From Xanthomonas rydalmerensis (GTDB lineage: Bacteria > Pseudomonadota > Gammaproteobacteria > Xanthomonadales > Xanthomonadaceae), in assembly GCF_033170385.1 (NCBI RefSeq), contig NZ_CP126170.1, forward strand, positions 706,001-770,000: a stretch of 64,000 bases of DNA, given 5' to 3'. The notes beneath the pieces are model-generated. The model saw only the letters and a list, made by a program, of their open reading frames with translations, was not told where the DNA came from and did no database searches. A program made the translations under genes and the position numbers. Numbering within the stretch: position 1 is the stretch's first letter; every line of letters begins with the position of its first letter. This document shows, in pieces, positions 36,695 through 46,222 of this stretch.

Positions 36695-38428
36695 ATGTCA
36701 GCGACAGTGAAATCGCGTGTGTCGGTGTCGCCGCAGGCGCCGTTGCCGTCGCGCTGGCGCAGCCTGTTGTTCTGGGCCAAGACCCGCGCGCTGCAAGGAC
36801 GCCGCGCGCTGCGCGATCTGCGCGACGGACCACGCAAGCATCGCCGCGATGGCGGCCTTGCGATCGCCGATGGCACTTCCGCCGAATCGGTCACCGCGCT
36901 GTGGCCCGCCAGCGAGGAGACCGCGCCGCAGTTGGTGGCCGGCAAGATCCACAACCTGCGGCTGGCCGCGCGTGCGTTGCATGGCGTGGAGGTGCCGGCC
37001 GGTGCGACCTTCAGCTTCTGGCGCCAGCTCGGCCGCGCCACCCGCCGCCGCGGCTTCGTCGCCGGCCGCGAACTGCGCGAGGGCTGCCTGGTGCCGTCGA
37101 TCGGCGGCGGCCTGTGCCAGTTGTCCAATGCGATCTACGACGCGGCGCTGCGGCAGGGCCTGGAGATCGTCGAGCGGCACCGCCACACCCAGGTGATTGC
37201 CGGATCCTTGGCCGAGCGCGACCGCGATGCGGTGGTGTTCTGGAACTACGTGGACCTGCGCCTGCGCGCCGCCGCGCCGTGGCGGCTGGAGGTATGGCTG
37301 GACGGCGAGGCGTTGCACGTGCGCATCCGCGGCGGTGCCGCGATGCCGGCAGCGTTGCCGTTGCCGCCGCTGCAGCGACGCACCGCGCCGGCCGGCATCG
37401 ACGCCGCCAACGACTGCACCCGGTGCGGCCGCAGCGCCTGCCATCGCCATGTGGCGGCGGTCCCCGACGGCCTGCACCGTACCTGGCTGGTCGACGAAGA
37501 CTGGCCGGAGTTCGCCGAGGACCGCCGACGCCGGCAGCAGCCCGGCGACCGGGTGCTGGCGCTGCCGCGTACCAGCGTCGCGACCTTGCACGCGGCGCTG
37601 GCGCGGCGCTGGTGGTTGTGGCGCGGCATGCCGTTGCCGCAGGCGCGCCTGCGTGCGCAGCGCATCCGTCTGCAGGCGCTGCGGCGCCGGTTGGCAGCGC
37701 GCGACGTCGATCTGGTGGTCCCGCAGAGTCTGCTGCCGGAGCTGTGGATGGCCGGCGAGTTGCAGGGGCGGCGCTGGGACGTGTGCATGACCGCCTTGCC
37801 GATGCACCTGCTGCAGGCGCGCCTGGACGTGGCCGCGCAGCGGCATCCGCACAGTCCCACCCTGCGCGATTTCCGCGCCGATCCGGCGCTGGTCGAGGCC
37901 GAGCGTGCGGCACTGGCACAGGCGCGGCACTGGATCACGCCGCACCGCGCACTGCTGGCGCTGGCCGGCAGCCGCGGTCTCGCGCTGGAATGGCGACGGC
38001 CGGCGCTAACGGCGGCCGCGGCGGAGCACGCGGCCGTCAACGCGGACACCGTACCGCGGGTGCTGCTGGCGGCCTCGGCGCTGGCGCGCAAGGGCGCCTA
38101 CGAACTGCGCGAGGCGGTGCGTGGCTTGCCGGTGCTGTTGCTGCTGCCGCCCGGCGCGCAGGAGACGCCGGATTTCTGGAACGGCATTGCGGTGCAGCGG
38201 GTCGCTTCGATGGCCGAGGGCGTACGCGCGGCCACGCTGGTGCTGCTGCCGGCCTGGATCGAACAGCAGCCGCGCGGCCTGTTGCTGGCCATGGCGCTGG
38301 GCAAGCCGGTGATCGCCACCGCCGCCTGCGGTCTGTCCGCGGACGACGGCGCGTGGCGTTGCGTGGAAGCAGGCGACAGCGCCGCGCTGCGTGCGCAGGT
38401 GGTCGACGCCTTGGGCCTGGCGGGTTGA
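36695..38428 (+). CDS. VanW-domain protein fused to a glycosyltransferase-like domain
   Basis: The protein of 577 aa has residues about 80-195 as a VanW domain (KIHNLRLAARALHGVEVPAGATFSFW ... GFVAGRELREGCLVPSIGGGLCQLSNAIYDAAL). It was first seen in vancomycin-resistance clusters and its biochemical role is unresolved. A short Cys/His cluster (CTRCGRSACHRH) could bind zinc. From about 330 the sequence becomes GT-B-like: VVPQSLLPELWMAGELQ, VPRVLLAASALARKGAYELREAV and a C-terminal part (LLPAWIEQQPRGLLLAMALGKPVIATAACGL) resembling the donor-sugar loop of family-4 glycosyltransferases. No signal peptide or membrane helix. The start at 36695 has GGAGG about 11 bases upstream. It is monocistronic and convergent with priA. 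Confidence 0.85.
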   Translation: MSATVKSRVSVSPQAPLPSRWRSLLFWAKTRALQGRRALRDLRDGPRKHRRDGGLAIADGTSAESVTALWPASEETAPQLVAGKIHNLRLAARALHGVEVPAGATFSFWRQLGRATRRRGFVAGRELREGCLVPSIGGGLCQLSNAIYDAALRQGLEIVERHRHTQVIAGSLAERDRDAVVFWNYVDLRLRAAAPWRLEVWLDGEALHVRIRGGAAMPAALPLPPLQRRTAPAGIDAANDCTRCGRSACHRHVAAVPDGLHRTWLVDEDWPEFAEDRRRRQQPGDRVLALPRTSVATLHAALARRWWLWRGMPLPQARLRAQRIRLQALRRRLAARDVDLVVPQSLLPELWMAGELQGRRWDVCMTALPMHLLQARLDVAAQRHPHSPTLRDFRADPALVEAERAALAQARHWITPHRALLALAGSRGLALEWRRPALTAAAAEHAAVNADTVPRVLLAASALARKGAYELREAVRGLPVLLLLPPGAQETPDFWNGIAVQRVASMAEGVRAATLVLLPAWIEQQPRGLLLAMALGKPVIATAACGLSADDGAWRCVEAGDSAALRAQVVDALGLAG

Positions 38429-38547
38429 GCGAAACCCGAGGGCGTTGCGGGCGCCTGCAGGCCAGGGTCTGCCATGCACGACGGTCACATCAATTGCTCG
38501 GCGACGCGTCGTTGCTCTAGCGGTGTCTTGCAGGACGCGTCGCCGCC

Positions 38548-40737
38548 TCAGTACAGATCCTGCGGATCCACATCCAGCGACCAGCGCACGCGCCGTGCCT
38601 GCGGCAGTGCGTGGATCGCCGGCACCGCCGCGTCCAGCAATGCGTGCAGTGCGCGCCGCGTACTCGCCGAGAGCAGCAACTGGGTGCGCTGGAAACCGGC
38701 GCGGCGCGGCATCGGCGCCGGCATCGGGCCGAAGCGCTGCACCTCGTCCTGCACCGGCAGCAGCGCGCGCACCGCGGCGAGGAAGGCGTTGGCGTGTTCG
38801 ACCTGCTTGGCCTCGGCGCGCAGCAGCGCCAGGTGCGCGAACGGCGGGAAACCCGCGGCCTCGCGTTGCTCCAGCTCGGCGGCGGCGAAGGCGTGGTAGC
38901 CGCCGTGCACCAGGGTCTGCAGCAACGGATGCGCGGGGTGGTGGGTCTGCAGCCAGACCTCGCCCGGGCGCGCGGCGCGGCCGGCGCGGCCGGCGACCTG
39001 GATCAACTGCTGCGCCAGCTTCTCGCTGGCGCGGAAATCGGCTGAGAACAGGCCTTCGTCGATGCCCACCACCACCACCCGGCTCAGTTGCGGCAGGTCG
39101 TGGCCCTTGGCCAGGATCTGCGTGCCGACCAGGATGCCGGGGGCGCTGCCGAGCGTGGCCAGCTGCGTCTCCAGCGCATCGCGGCGCTGGGTGGTGCCGC
39201 GGTCGATGCGCAGCACCGGGACGTCCGGGAACGCCTGCACCAGGCGCTCTTCGAGGCGTTCGGTGCCGATGCCCTGCGGCTGCAGGGCCAGGCTGCCGCA
39301 GTCCGGGCAGGCCAGCGGCGCTGGCTGGCGCGCGCCGCAGTGGTGGCATTGCAGGCGCCGGCCGCCGGCGTGCACGGTCATCGGCGTGGCGTGCAGCGGG
39401 GTGCTGCAGCGCTGGCACGGTGCGGTCCAGCCGCAGTCGTGGCACAGCAGCACCGGCGCATAGCCGCGGCGGTTCTTGAACACCAGCACCTGGCCGCCCT
39501 CGGCCAGTGCCGTGCCGATGCCGGCCAACACCTCCGGCGACAGCCCGTCCTGCAGCGGGCGCTTGCGCACGTCGAGCACGCGCACCGTCGGCGGCTTGGC
39601 GTCGCCGGCGCGGCGGGTCAGGCGCAGGTGCGCGTAGCGGCCGCCGGCGGCGTTGTGCAGGCTCTCCAGCGACGGCGTGGCGCTGCCCAGCAGCACCGGC
39701 ACGTCCAGCGCCTTGCCGCGGATCAGGGCGAAATCGCGGGCGTGGTAGCGGATGCCGTCCTGCTGCTTGTAGCTCCCGTCGTGTTCCTCGTCGACCACGA
39801 TCAGCCCCGCCTGTGGCAGCGGCACGAACACCGCCGAGCGGGTGCCGACCACCACCTGCGCCTCGCCGCGCCACGCGGCGGTCCAGACGCGGGCGCGTTC
39901 GTTGTCGTTGAGGCCGGAATGCAGCGCATGCACCGGCACCCCCAGGCGGGCGCGGAAGCGGGCCAGGGTCTGCGGGGTCAGGCCGATCTCCGGCACCAGC
40001 ACCAGCGCCTGGCGGCCGCGCGCCAGGCAGGCGGCGATCGCCTGCAGGTAGACCTCGGTCTTGCCGCTGCCGGTGACGCCGTCGAGCAGGAACGGCGCGA
40101 ACCCGGCGGCGGCGACCACCGCGTCGATGGCGTTCTGCTGTTCTGCATTGGGCACCGGCCCGGGCTGCGGTTGCGGCGCCGCCATGCTGGCCGGCACGGC
40201 GATGCGTTCGGCGTGGCCGCGCTTGGCCAGCGCCCGCGCGGCGCTGCGCCAGTCGTCCATCGCCTGATCCAGCCGGTCCTCGTCCATGGCGCCGTCCGCC
40301 AGCAGCGCGGCGAAGCGGTGCGGGCGCGTGCCGGGGCGGGCACGGTGGCTGGCGCCGGCCTCGGTCAGGCGCCAGGCCCAGGCGTGGGTGTCGGGCAGCG
40401 GTTCGCCGCGGCGCAGCGGTACCGGCAGCGCCGTGGCCAGCACCTCGCCCAGTGGCGCGTGGCTGTAGCGCGCCAGCCAGCGCAGCGACTCGGCCAGTTC
40501 GCCGTGCAGCAGCGGCGCCGGGTCCAGCCAGGCCAGTGCCGCGCGCAGGCCCTCCGTGTCCTCGACCTGGCCGATCGCCGCCACCACGCCGCTCAGTTCG
40601 CGGTTGCCGAACGGCACCTGCACGCGGCGGCCGACATCGCCGTCGGCGACCGTGCCGCCGGGCGGTGGCAGGTAGTCGAACAGCTGCGGCAGCGGCACGG
40701 GCAGGGCGACGCGGAGCGTGGCGACGGGGGAGGGCAT
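38548..40737 (-). CDS. priA: Primosomal replication-restart helicase PriA
   Basis: PriA recognises collapsed forks and reloads DnaB away from oriC. Its 729 aa have the N-terminal 3'-end-binding domain (LPQLFDYLPPPGG ... VQVPFGNRELSGVV), Walker A DGVTGSGKTEVYLQA, the helicase motif VVDEEHDGSYKQQD, and the zinc-binding insert with paired cysteines (LCHDCGWTAPCQRCSTPLH; CHHCGARQPAPLACPDCG). Helicase motifs V and VI follow (GTQILAKGHDLP; QVAGRAGRA). The ATG at 40737 begins with the conserved LRVALPVPLPQLFDYL stretch close behind. Upstream is an unusual AT-rich regulatory spacer with DnaA boxes. Confidence 0.97.
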   Translation of the reverse strand: MPSPVATLRVALPVPLPQLFDYLPPPGGTVADGDVGRRVQVPFGNRELSGVVAAIGQVEDTEGLRAALAWLDPAPLLHGELAESLRWLARYSHAPLGEVLATALPVPLRRGEPLPDTHAWAWRLTEAGASHRARPGTRPHRFAALLADGAMDEDRLDQAMDDWRSAARALAKRGHAERIAVPASMAAPQPQPGPVPNAEQQNAIDAVVAAAGFAPFLLDGVTGSGKTEVYLQAIAACLARGRQALVLVPEIGLTPQTLARFRARLGVPVHALHSGLNDNERARVWTAAWRGEAQVVVGTRSAVFVPLPQAGLIVVDEEHDGSYKQQDGIRYHARDFALIRGKALDVPVLLGSATPSLESLHNAAGGRYAHLRLTRRAGDAKPPTVRVLDVRKRPLQDGLSPEVLAGIGTALAEGGQVLVFKNRRGYAPVLLCHDCGWTAPCQRCSTPLHATPMTVHAGGRRLQCHHCGARQPAPLACPDCGSLALQPQGIGTERLEERLVQAFPDVPVLRIDRGTTQRRDALETQLATLGSAPGILVGTQILAKGHDLPQLSRVVVVGIDEGLFSADFRASEKLAQQLIQVAGRAGRAARPGEVWLQTHHPAHPLLQTLVHGGYHAFAAAELEQREAAGFPPFAHLALLRAEAKQVEHANAFLAAVRALLPVQDEVQRFGPMPAPMPRRAGFQRTQLLLSASTRRALHALLDAAVPAIHALPQARRVRWSLDVDPQDLY

Positions 40738-41167
40738 CCACCTAGTCTAGCGGTCGCCGCAAGCGCGTCCCGGGCGCCAGGAGTTGCGTGCGATTGCTGC
40801 CCGCAAACTGATAAACCGGTCGTAAATAGCTGCCCCGCTTGGAGAATCGAATTTATCCACACGTGCTGTGGATAAAGCTGTGCATGACCGGCATGCTCCA
40901 CGCCGTGAAGACGGACTCACAAGCCTCTGCAACGAGTTGGACAAAAAAGCGCCAATCGCATTTGTTCTTTATAAAACAACGAGTTGGCCGTGAAACACGA
41001 ATGCAACATGGTTTGCCGGGGGGCTTGACAAGACCTGTCCCAGGCCAATCCTGGCGCTGTGCACAACCTGCCGCCGCCGTGGCCGTGGATGAGCCGATCG
41101 GGGCGCTGCTGTCAAGCGCGCGGTGTGGCGGCTGTCTCGCTATCATCGCGCCGATGATGGAGTTCCG
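40738..41167. promoter_or_regulatory. 430-base divergent regulatory region with DnaA-box palindrome
   Basis: Two perfect DnaA boxes in inverted orientation, TTATCCACA (40853-40861) and TGTGGATAA (40867-40875), lie in 10-base arms five bases apart. An 11-base sequence CAACGAGTTGG occurs twice (40930-40940 and 40977-40987), flanking an AT-rich stretch with TTCTTTATAAAAC. A perfect TTGACA is at 41025-41030, and a one-mismatch DnaA-like TGTGCACAA at about 41059. Base composition from 40800 to 41000 is far more AT-rich than anywhere nearby. No gene is evident. Confidence 0.7.
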
Positions 41168-42631
41168 ATGACCGCCACGTCCCCTTCCGACGGCGTGGCC
41201 GCACCGCCCGCCCTGGCCGCGTTCCTGCGCGGGATCGAACGCCGCGCCGCGGTCCTGGCCGACCTGCAGAGCGGCCGGCCCGAACGCGGCACGCCGGCCC
41301 TGGCGGCGGCGATGCGGGCGTTCCGCAGCCACGCCGCGGCGCTGCCGATGGCCGACTGGCCGCTGCGATTCTGGAAGCTGCTCGGCGCGGTGCCGACCCT
41401 GCGCCAGGCCGATGCCGCCGAGGGCGCCTGGCCGGCGCCGTTGGCGCATCTGCGCACCCTGCAGCCGGCCGACCGCCTGGCGCTGCTGCTGCGCATCGTT
41501 GCCGGGCTGGACGAGCCGCTCGCCGCGCAGGTGCTGCAGTTGTCCACCGAGGACTACCAGCAGGCGCTGGCGCGGGCTTGCCCGCGCGACGCCGGTGGGC
41601 ATCCGGATGCGGCGGGCTGGCGCGCGCTGGCCGATGCGGCGCAACAGTGCCTGCGCGACCTGCCGCCGGCGCGGCTGCAGGCCCTGGCGCAACTGCGCGA
41701 TGCGGCGATCGCCGGCAGCACCGCCTCGCCGGCGCTGGCGCCGGCCAAGGCTTCTGCCCCTGCTGCCGCCGCCGCACGTCCGCGCCGCCGCGGGGCGCGC
41801 TCGGCCCTGCGCACGCGCCTGGCCGGAGCGGTGATCGCCGTCGTGGTCCTGGCCCTGGTCGGTACCGTGTTCTGGGACCGCCTGCCGTGGCACCGTTCCC
41901 GTGCCGCCGCCGCGGCCGGTGGCAGTGACGCGAGCCTCGCGCTGGGCGATACCGGCCCGGTGCAGGTGGAAGTGCTGCCGCCGGAATCGGACACCGCCAG
42001 CGCGCCGCCGCTGCCGGCCGAACCGCCGGCGCCGCTGCCGGAGCCGGCGATCTACGACCTGGATTTCTACGCGTGGTACGCGGCCGGCGCGCCGCCGCCG
42101 CGGATCGAACGCAGCGCCCCCAGCGCCGCCGAGCTGGCCGAGGCCGCCGAAAACCCGCCGGCCGCTGCCATGGCCCCGGCCATCGCGCCCGCCGCAGCGG
42201 CGAACACGCCACCGGCGCTGACCCCGGCGCAGTTACGCGCGCGCCAGGCTGCCTGGGACGCGCTGCCGGCGGCGGCGCAGGCGCGCCTGCGTCAGGTCGC
42301 CACGGCCTTCGCCGGCCTGCCGATCGAGCAGCAGCACAGCTTGCACGCGCAGTTTGCCGAGATGGACGCGCTGGAGCGCCACGGCTGGTTGCTCGGGCCG
42401 GAACTGGGCGCCGAGTTCTGGGCGCTGCAGCCGCTGCTGGGCTACGTGCCCGCGGCGCAGCGGCAGGCGCTGCTGGGGCTGCTGCGCAGCCTGCCGGCGG
42501 ACCAGCGCGAGCATCTGGCGCTGCTGTCGCAACGCACCCCGCCGCAGGACCGCGCGGCCTTGCGCCGCGACCTGCTGGCGCAGGGCACCGACAGCCGCGG
42601 GGCCTGGTTGAAGCAGCGCGCCGCGCGCTGA
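41168..42631 (+). CDS. DUF3106-type membrane-anchored protein with sigma-region-4-like segment
   Basis: GGAG five bases before ATG 41168 fixes the start. The 487 aa divide into: an N-terminal cytosolic part with a stretch resembling sigma-70 region 4 (LQPADRLALLLRIVAGLDEPLAAQVLQLSTEDYQQAL, about 97-135); an Ala/Pro/Arg linker; a single membrane helix (LAGAVIAVVVLALVGTVFW, about 219-237); a long Pro/Ala periplasmic linker; and a C-terminal helical domain of the DUF3106 type (LRARQAAWDALPAAAQARLR ... LPADQREHLALLSQRTP). This resembles a transmembrane regulator or anti-sigma-like arrangement, but no role is known. It follows the DnaA-box spacer and precedes a MATE gene. Confidence 0.75.
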   Translation: MTATSPSDGVAAPPALAAFLRGIERRAAVLADLQSGRPERGTPALAAAMRAFRSHAAALPMADWPLRFWKLLGAVPTLRQADAAEGAWPAPLAHLRTLQPADRLALLLRIVAGLDEPLAAQVLQLSTEDYQQALARACPRDAGGHPDAAGWRALADAAQQCLRDLPPARLQALAQLRDAAIAGSTASPALAPAKASAPAAAAARPRRRGARSALRTRLAGAVIAVVVLALVGTVFWDRLPWHRSRAAAAAGGSDASLALGDTGPVQVEVLPPESDTASAPPLPAEPPAPLPEPAIYDLDFYAWYAAGAPPPRIERSAPSAAELAEAAENPPAAAMAPAIAPAAAANTPPALTPAQLRARQAAWDALPAAAQARLRQVATAFAGLPIEQQHSLHAQFAEMDALERHGWLLGPELGAEFWALQPLLGYVPAAQRQALLGLLRSLPADQREHLALLSQRTPPQDRAALRRDLLAQGTDSRGAWLKQRAAR

Positions 42632-42793
42632 GCCGCGGGTTCGGCGCTTGGGCTTTCCGGGTCCCCGGTCCCGGGCCCCGGGTCCCGGCTCTTCTGCAGT
42701 GATCCGCCGCAGCGGGTAGAATGCGCGGCCTCCGCCACCCGGTGTCCGGCGCTGTCTGCGCGGCCGCAGTGGCGAGATCGCCAGAGTCTTGCA

Positions 42794-44164
42794 ATGTTTT
42801 CGTCTTCCACCCCGGCCACGGTCCGGGGCCGCGAACTGCGCAGCACCGCGCAGCTCGCCCTGCCGCTGGTCCTGGGGCACGTCTCCACCGGCCTGATCAG
42901 CTTCGTCGACAATGTGATCGCCGGCCACCACGGCACCCGTACGCTGGCCTCGGTAACGGTCGGCACGGCCCTGCTGTGGCTGCCGATGATGATCCCGATC
43001 GGCACCCTGATCGCCCTGACCGCCTCGGTGTCGCATCTCGACGGCGCCAGGCGCCACGCGCAGATCGGCCCGCTGTTCCGCCAGGCGCTGTGGCTGTCGC
43101 TGGGCCTGGGCCTGCTGATGTTCGCGTTCCTGAGCGTGATGCCGATGGCGCTGCCGCAACTGGGCATCGCCCCGGAGATCGTGCCCGGCGCGCGCGACTT
43201 CCTGCTTGCGATCCGCTGGGGCGTGCCGGCGCTGGTGCTGTACTTCTGCATGCGCTACCTCAGCGAAGGCATGCACTGGACCCTGCCGACCATGCTGCTC
43301 GGCTTCGGCGGCCTGCTGCTGCTGGCGCCGCTCGGCTATGCGCTGACCTTCGGCCTGTGGGGCCTGCGCGAGCACGGCGCCGGCGGCCTGGGCATGGCCT
43401 CGGCGATCATGATGTGGGCGCAGGCGCTGTGCTTCGCGATCTACCTGGCGCGTTCCAAGCGCTTTGCGCCGTTGCGCCTGTTCGCGCAGTTCGAGGCGCC
43501 GGACCTGCACGCGATCGTCGGGCTGCTGAAGACCGGCTTGCCGATCGGCGTGACCATCCTGATGGAGGGCGGCCTGTTCATCGTCACCGCGCTGCTGATC
43601 GCGCGGCTCGGCGAGGTGCCGGCGGCCGCGCATCAGATCGCGATCAACGTCGCGCAGCTGTGCTTCATGGTGCCGATGGGCGTGGCCGAGGCGACCACGG
43701 TGCGGGTCGGCCGCGCCGCCGGTGCCGGCGATGCGGTCGGCGTGCGCGGTGCGGCCTGGGCCGGCTATGCGATCGTGCTCGGCACCCAGGCGCTGTCGGC
43801 GCTGGTGCTGCTGTTCGGCCACGACGCCATCGTCGGCGTGTACACCAGCGACCTCGCGGTCGCCGCGCTGGCCTCCACGCTGCTGCTGTATGCGGCCACG
43901 TTCCAGTTCCCCGATGGCCTGCAGGTGCTGTCGGCCGGCGCGCTGCGCGGCCTCAAGGACACCCGCGTGCCGATGCTGTTGGCCCTGTGCTCCTACTGGG
44001 GCCTGGGCATGCCGCTGGGCGCCGGCCTCGGCCTGTGGCTGGGCTGGGGACCGCAGGGCATGTGGATCGGCCTGATCCTGGGCCTGACCGCGGCCGCGGT
44101 GATGATGGGCGCGCGCTTCCGCTGGAGCAGCGCGCGGCTGCTGGCCGCGTCGGCGACCCCCTGA
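42794..44164 (+). CDS. MATE-family multidrug efflux pump (NorM-like)
   Basis: This inner-membrane cation-coupled drug antiporter has 456 aa and twelve predicted helices in two pseudo-symmetrical halves. Signature segments are ALPLVLGHVSTGLISFVDNVIAG in TM1 with the conserved Asp, WGVPALVLYFCMRYLSEG, GLPIGVTILMEGGLFIVTALLIA with the membrane Glu, AAAHQIAINVAQLCFMVPMGVAEATTVRVG, and FQFPDGLQVLSAGALRGLKDTRVP. These match NorM-type MATE proteins. The start at 42794 has only a weak ribosome site. It is followed after 76 bases by sppA. Confidence 0.94.
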   Translation: MFSSSTPATVRGRELRSTAQLALPLVLGHVSTGLISFVDNVIAGHHGTRTLASVTVGTALLWLPMMIPIGTLIALTASVSHLDGARRHAQIGPLFRQALWLSLGLGLLMFAFLSVMPMALPQLGIAPEIVPGARDFLLAIRWGVPALVLYFCMRYLSEGMHWTLPTMLLGFGGLLLLAPLGYALTFGLWGLREHGAGGLGMASAIMMWAQALCFAIYLARSKRFAPLRLFAQFEAPDLHAIVGLLKTGLPIGVTILMEGGLFIVTALLIARLGEVPAAAHQIAINVAQLCFMVPMGVAEATTVRVGRAAGAGDAVGVRGAAWAGYAIVLGTQALSALVLLFGHDAIVGVYTSDLAVAALASTLLLYAATFQFPDGLQVLSAGALRGLKDTRVPMLLALCSYWGLGMPLGAGLGLWLGWGPQGMWIGLILGLTAAAVMMGARFRWSSARLLAASATP

Positions 44165-44240
44165 CTTCAGACGCATGTGCGGCGCCTGACGCAGCCGGTA
44201 TGCTGCGCAGGCGCAAGACGCCTTCCCTTCGGAGTTTTCC

Positions 44241-46139
44241 ATGAACCAACCCGTGCGTCGCAGCCCCGTCGCCAACTTCTTCGTCGGCCTGTGGGATGTG
44301 ATGAACTTCACCCGCCGGTTGATCCTCAACCTGGTGTTCTTCGGCTTCCTGTTGCTGATCCTGCTGGTGATGGTGTTCGCCATGGCGCGCGGCGACGGCG
44401 CCAAGACGCTGCGCGACCGCACCACGCTGCTGATCGCGCCGGAAGGCAAGCTGGTCGAGCAGTTCAGCGCCGACCCGGTCAGCCGCGCGCTGGCCAAGGC
44501 GATGAACGACAAGGGCGCGCAGGAGATCCAGTTGCGCGACCTGGTGCGCGCGATCGAGGCGGCCAAGACCGATCCGAAGATCGAGCGCGTGGCGCTGCGT
44601 CTGGACAAGCTGCAGCCCAGTGGCTTCGCCTCGATGCGCGAGGTGGAGCGCGCGCTGCAGGACCTGCGCAGCTCCGGCAAGCAGATCGTCGCCTACAGCG
44701 ACAACCTGAACCAGTGGCAGTACCTGCTGGCCGCGCAGGCCAACGAGGTCTACCTGGACCCGATGGGCTCGATGACCCTGGAAGGCCTGGGCCGCTACCG
44801 CCAGTACTTCCGCGAGGGCCTGCAGGACAAGCTCGGCGTGGACGTGCACCTGTTCAAGGTCGGCGAGTACAAGTCCGCCGCAGAGCCCTATGTGCTCGAC
44901 GCGGCCTCGCCGGCGTCCAAGGAAGCCGACCTGTTCTGGATGAACGACGTGTGGCAGCGCTACGTGGCCGACATCGCCAAGGCGCGCAAGCTCAGCGCCG
45001 AGCAGATCACCGCCGGCATCGACACCATGCCCGAGGGCGTGGCCGCCGCCGGTGGCGACCTGGCCAAGTTCGCCCTGCAGCAGAAGCTGGTGGACGGCCT
45101 GAAGACCCGCGAGGACGTCGAGCAATTGCTGACCAAGCGCGGCGTGGCCGACGACGATGCCGACACCGGCTACCGCAACGTCGACCTGGACGGCTACCTG
45201 CAGCAGTTGGACTTGCGCCGCTCGCCGGTGGATTCGCGGCCGCAGGTGGCGGTGGTGGTCGCCGCGGGCGAGATCAGCGGCGGCGAACAGCCGGCCGGCC
45301 GCATCGGCGGCGAGTCGACCGCGGCGCTGCTGCGCCAGGCGCGCGACGACGACGAGGTCAAGGCGGTGGTGCTGCGGGTGGATTCGCCCGGCGGCGAAGT
45401 GTTCGCCTCCGAGCAGATCCGCCGCGAGGTGGTGGCGCTGAAGGCCGCCGGCAAGCCGGTGGTGGTGTCGATGGGCGACCTGGCCGCGTCCGGCGGCTAC
45501 TGGATCAGCATGAACGCCGATCGCATCTACGCCGACCCGTCGACGATCACCGGCTCGATCGGCATCTTCGGCATGATCCCCAACATCACCCGCACCCTGG
45601 ACAAGATCGGCGTGCATACCGACGGCGTGGGCACCACCCGCTTCGCCGGCGCGTTCGACGTGACCCGGCCGATGGATCCGGCAGTGGGCCAACTGATCCA
45701 GTCGGTGATCAACAAGGGCTATGCCGACTTCACCGGCAAGGTCGCGCAGGCGCGCGGCAAGTCGGTGGAGGCCATCGACCAGGTGGCGCGCGGCCGCGTG
45801 TGGAGCGGTGCGCAGGCCAAGGAGCGCGGGCTGGTGGACGCGTTCGGCGGCTTCAAGGACGCGGTGGCCGATGCCGCTGCGCGCGCCAAGCTGGGCGGCC
45901 CGGACAAGTACCGGGTGCGCTATGTGGAGAAGCCGGCCACGCCGTTCGCGCAGTTCGTCGGCGGGTTCGCCGGCAGCCGCCTGGGTGTGTGGATGCTGAG
46001 CGACTCGGCGCTGGGCCATGCCCTGCTGGCGCGCAGCATGCCGGAGCTGGACACCCAGCTGCGCTTCGTCAAGGACGCGGCCGACACCCGTCCGGGCGCG
46101 CCGGTGAAGGCGCTGGCCTACTGCTTCTGCGGTCTGTGA
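44241..46139 (+). CDS. sppA: Signal peptide peptidase SppA, 67-kDa type
   Basis: This membrane serine protease digests cleaved signal peptides. The 632-aa length is that of the duplicated-domain E. coli type. A membrane anchor ([23 protein letters not shown]) is at about 28-50. The catalytic Lys211 is in [10 protein letters not shown] and the nucleophile Ser417 in [10 protein letters not shown], giving the expected Ser/Lys dyad from the two halves. [14 protein letters not shown] precedes the Ser. A ribosome site (CGGAG) lies before ATG 44241. It ends in a canonical terminator at 46195. Confidence 0.96.
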   Translation: MNQPVRRSPVANFFVGLWDVMNFTRRLILNLVFFGFLLLILLVMVFAMARGDGAKTLRDRTTLLIAPEGKLVEQFSADPVSRALAKAMNDKGAQEIQLRDLVRAIEAAKTDPKIERVALRLDKLQPSGFASMREVERALQDLRSSGKQIVAYSDNLNQWQYLLAAQANEVYLDPMGSMTLEGLGRYRQYFREGLQDKLGVDVHLFKVGEYKSAAEPYVLDAASPASKEADLFWMNDVWQRYVADIAKARKLSAEQITAGIDTMPEGVAAAGGDLAKFALQQKLVDGLKTREDVEQLLTKRGVADDDADTGYRNVDLDGYLQQLDLRRSPVDSRPQVAVVVAAGEISGGEQPAGRIGGESTAALLRQARDDDEVKAVVLRVDSPGGEVFASEQIRREVVALKAAGKPVVVSMGDLAASGGYWISMNADRIYADPSTITGSIGIFGMIPNITRTLDKIGVHTDGVGTTRFAGAFDVTRPMDPAVGQLIQSVINKGYADFTGKVAQARGKSVEAIDQVARGRVWSGAQAKERGLVDAFGGFKDAVADAAARAKLGGPDKYRVRYVEKPATPFAQFVGGFAGSRLGVWMLSDSALGHALLARSMPELDTQLRFVKDAADTRPGAPVKALAYCFCGL

Positions 46140-46194
46140 GCCGGCACTGAGCCGATGGCGGCGCGCCCTCGCGGGCGCGTCGCCTGATCCCTGC

Positions 46195-46222
46195 AACGCC
46201 GGCCCCAGTGGCCGGCGTTTTT
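46195..46222 (+). terminator. Rho-independent terminator of sppA
   Basis: A stem AACGCCGGCC / GGCCGGCGTT with a 5-base loop is followed by a T-run. Its right edge touches the stop codon of the convergent small lipoprotein gene. Confidence 0.9.

Noticed and set aside
40738..41167. Chromosomal origin of replication
   Set aside because: Only two perfect DnaA boxes and one weak one are seen; dnaA, rpmH and gidA/parAB are not adjacent, and no AT-rich 13-mer series is present.
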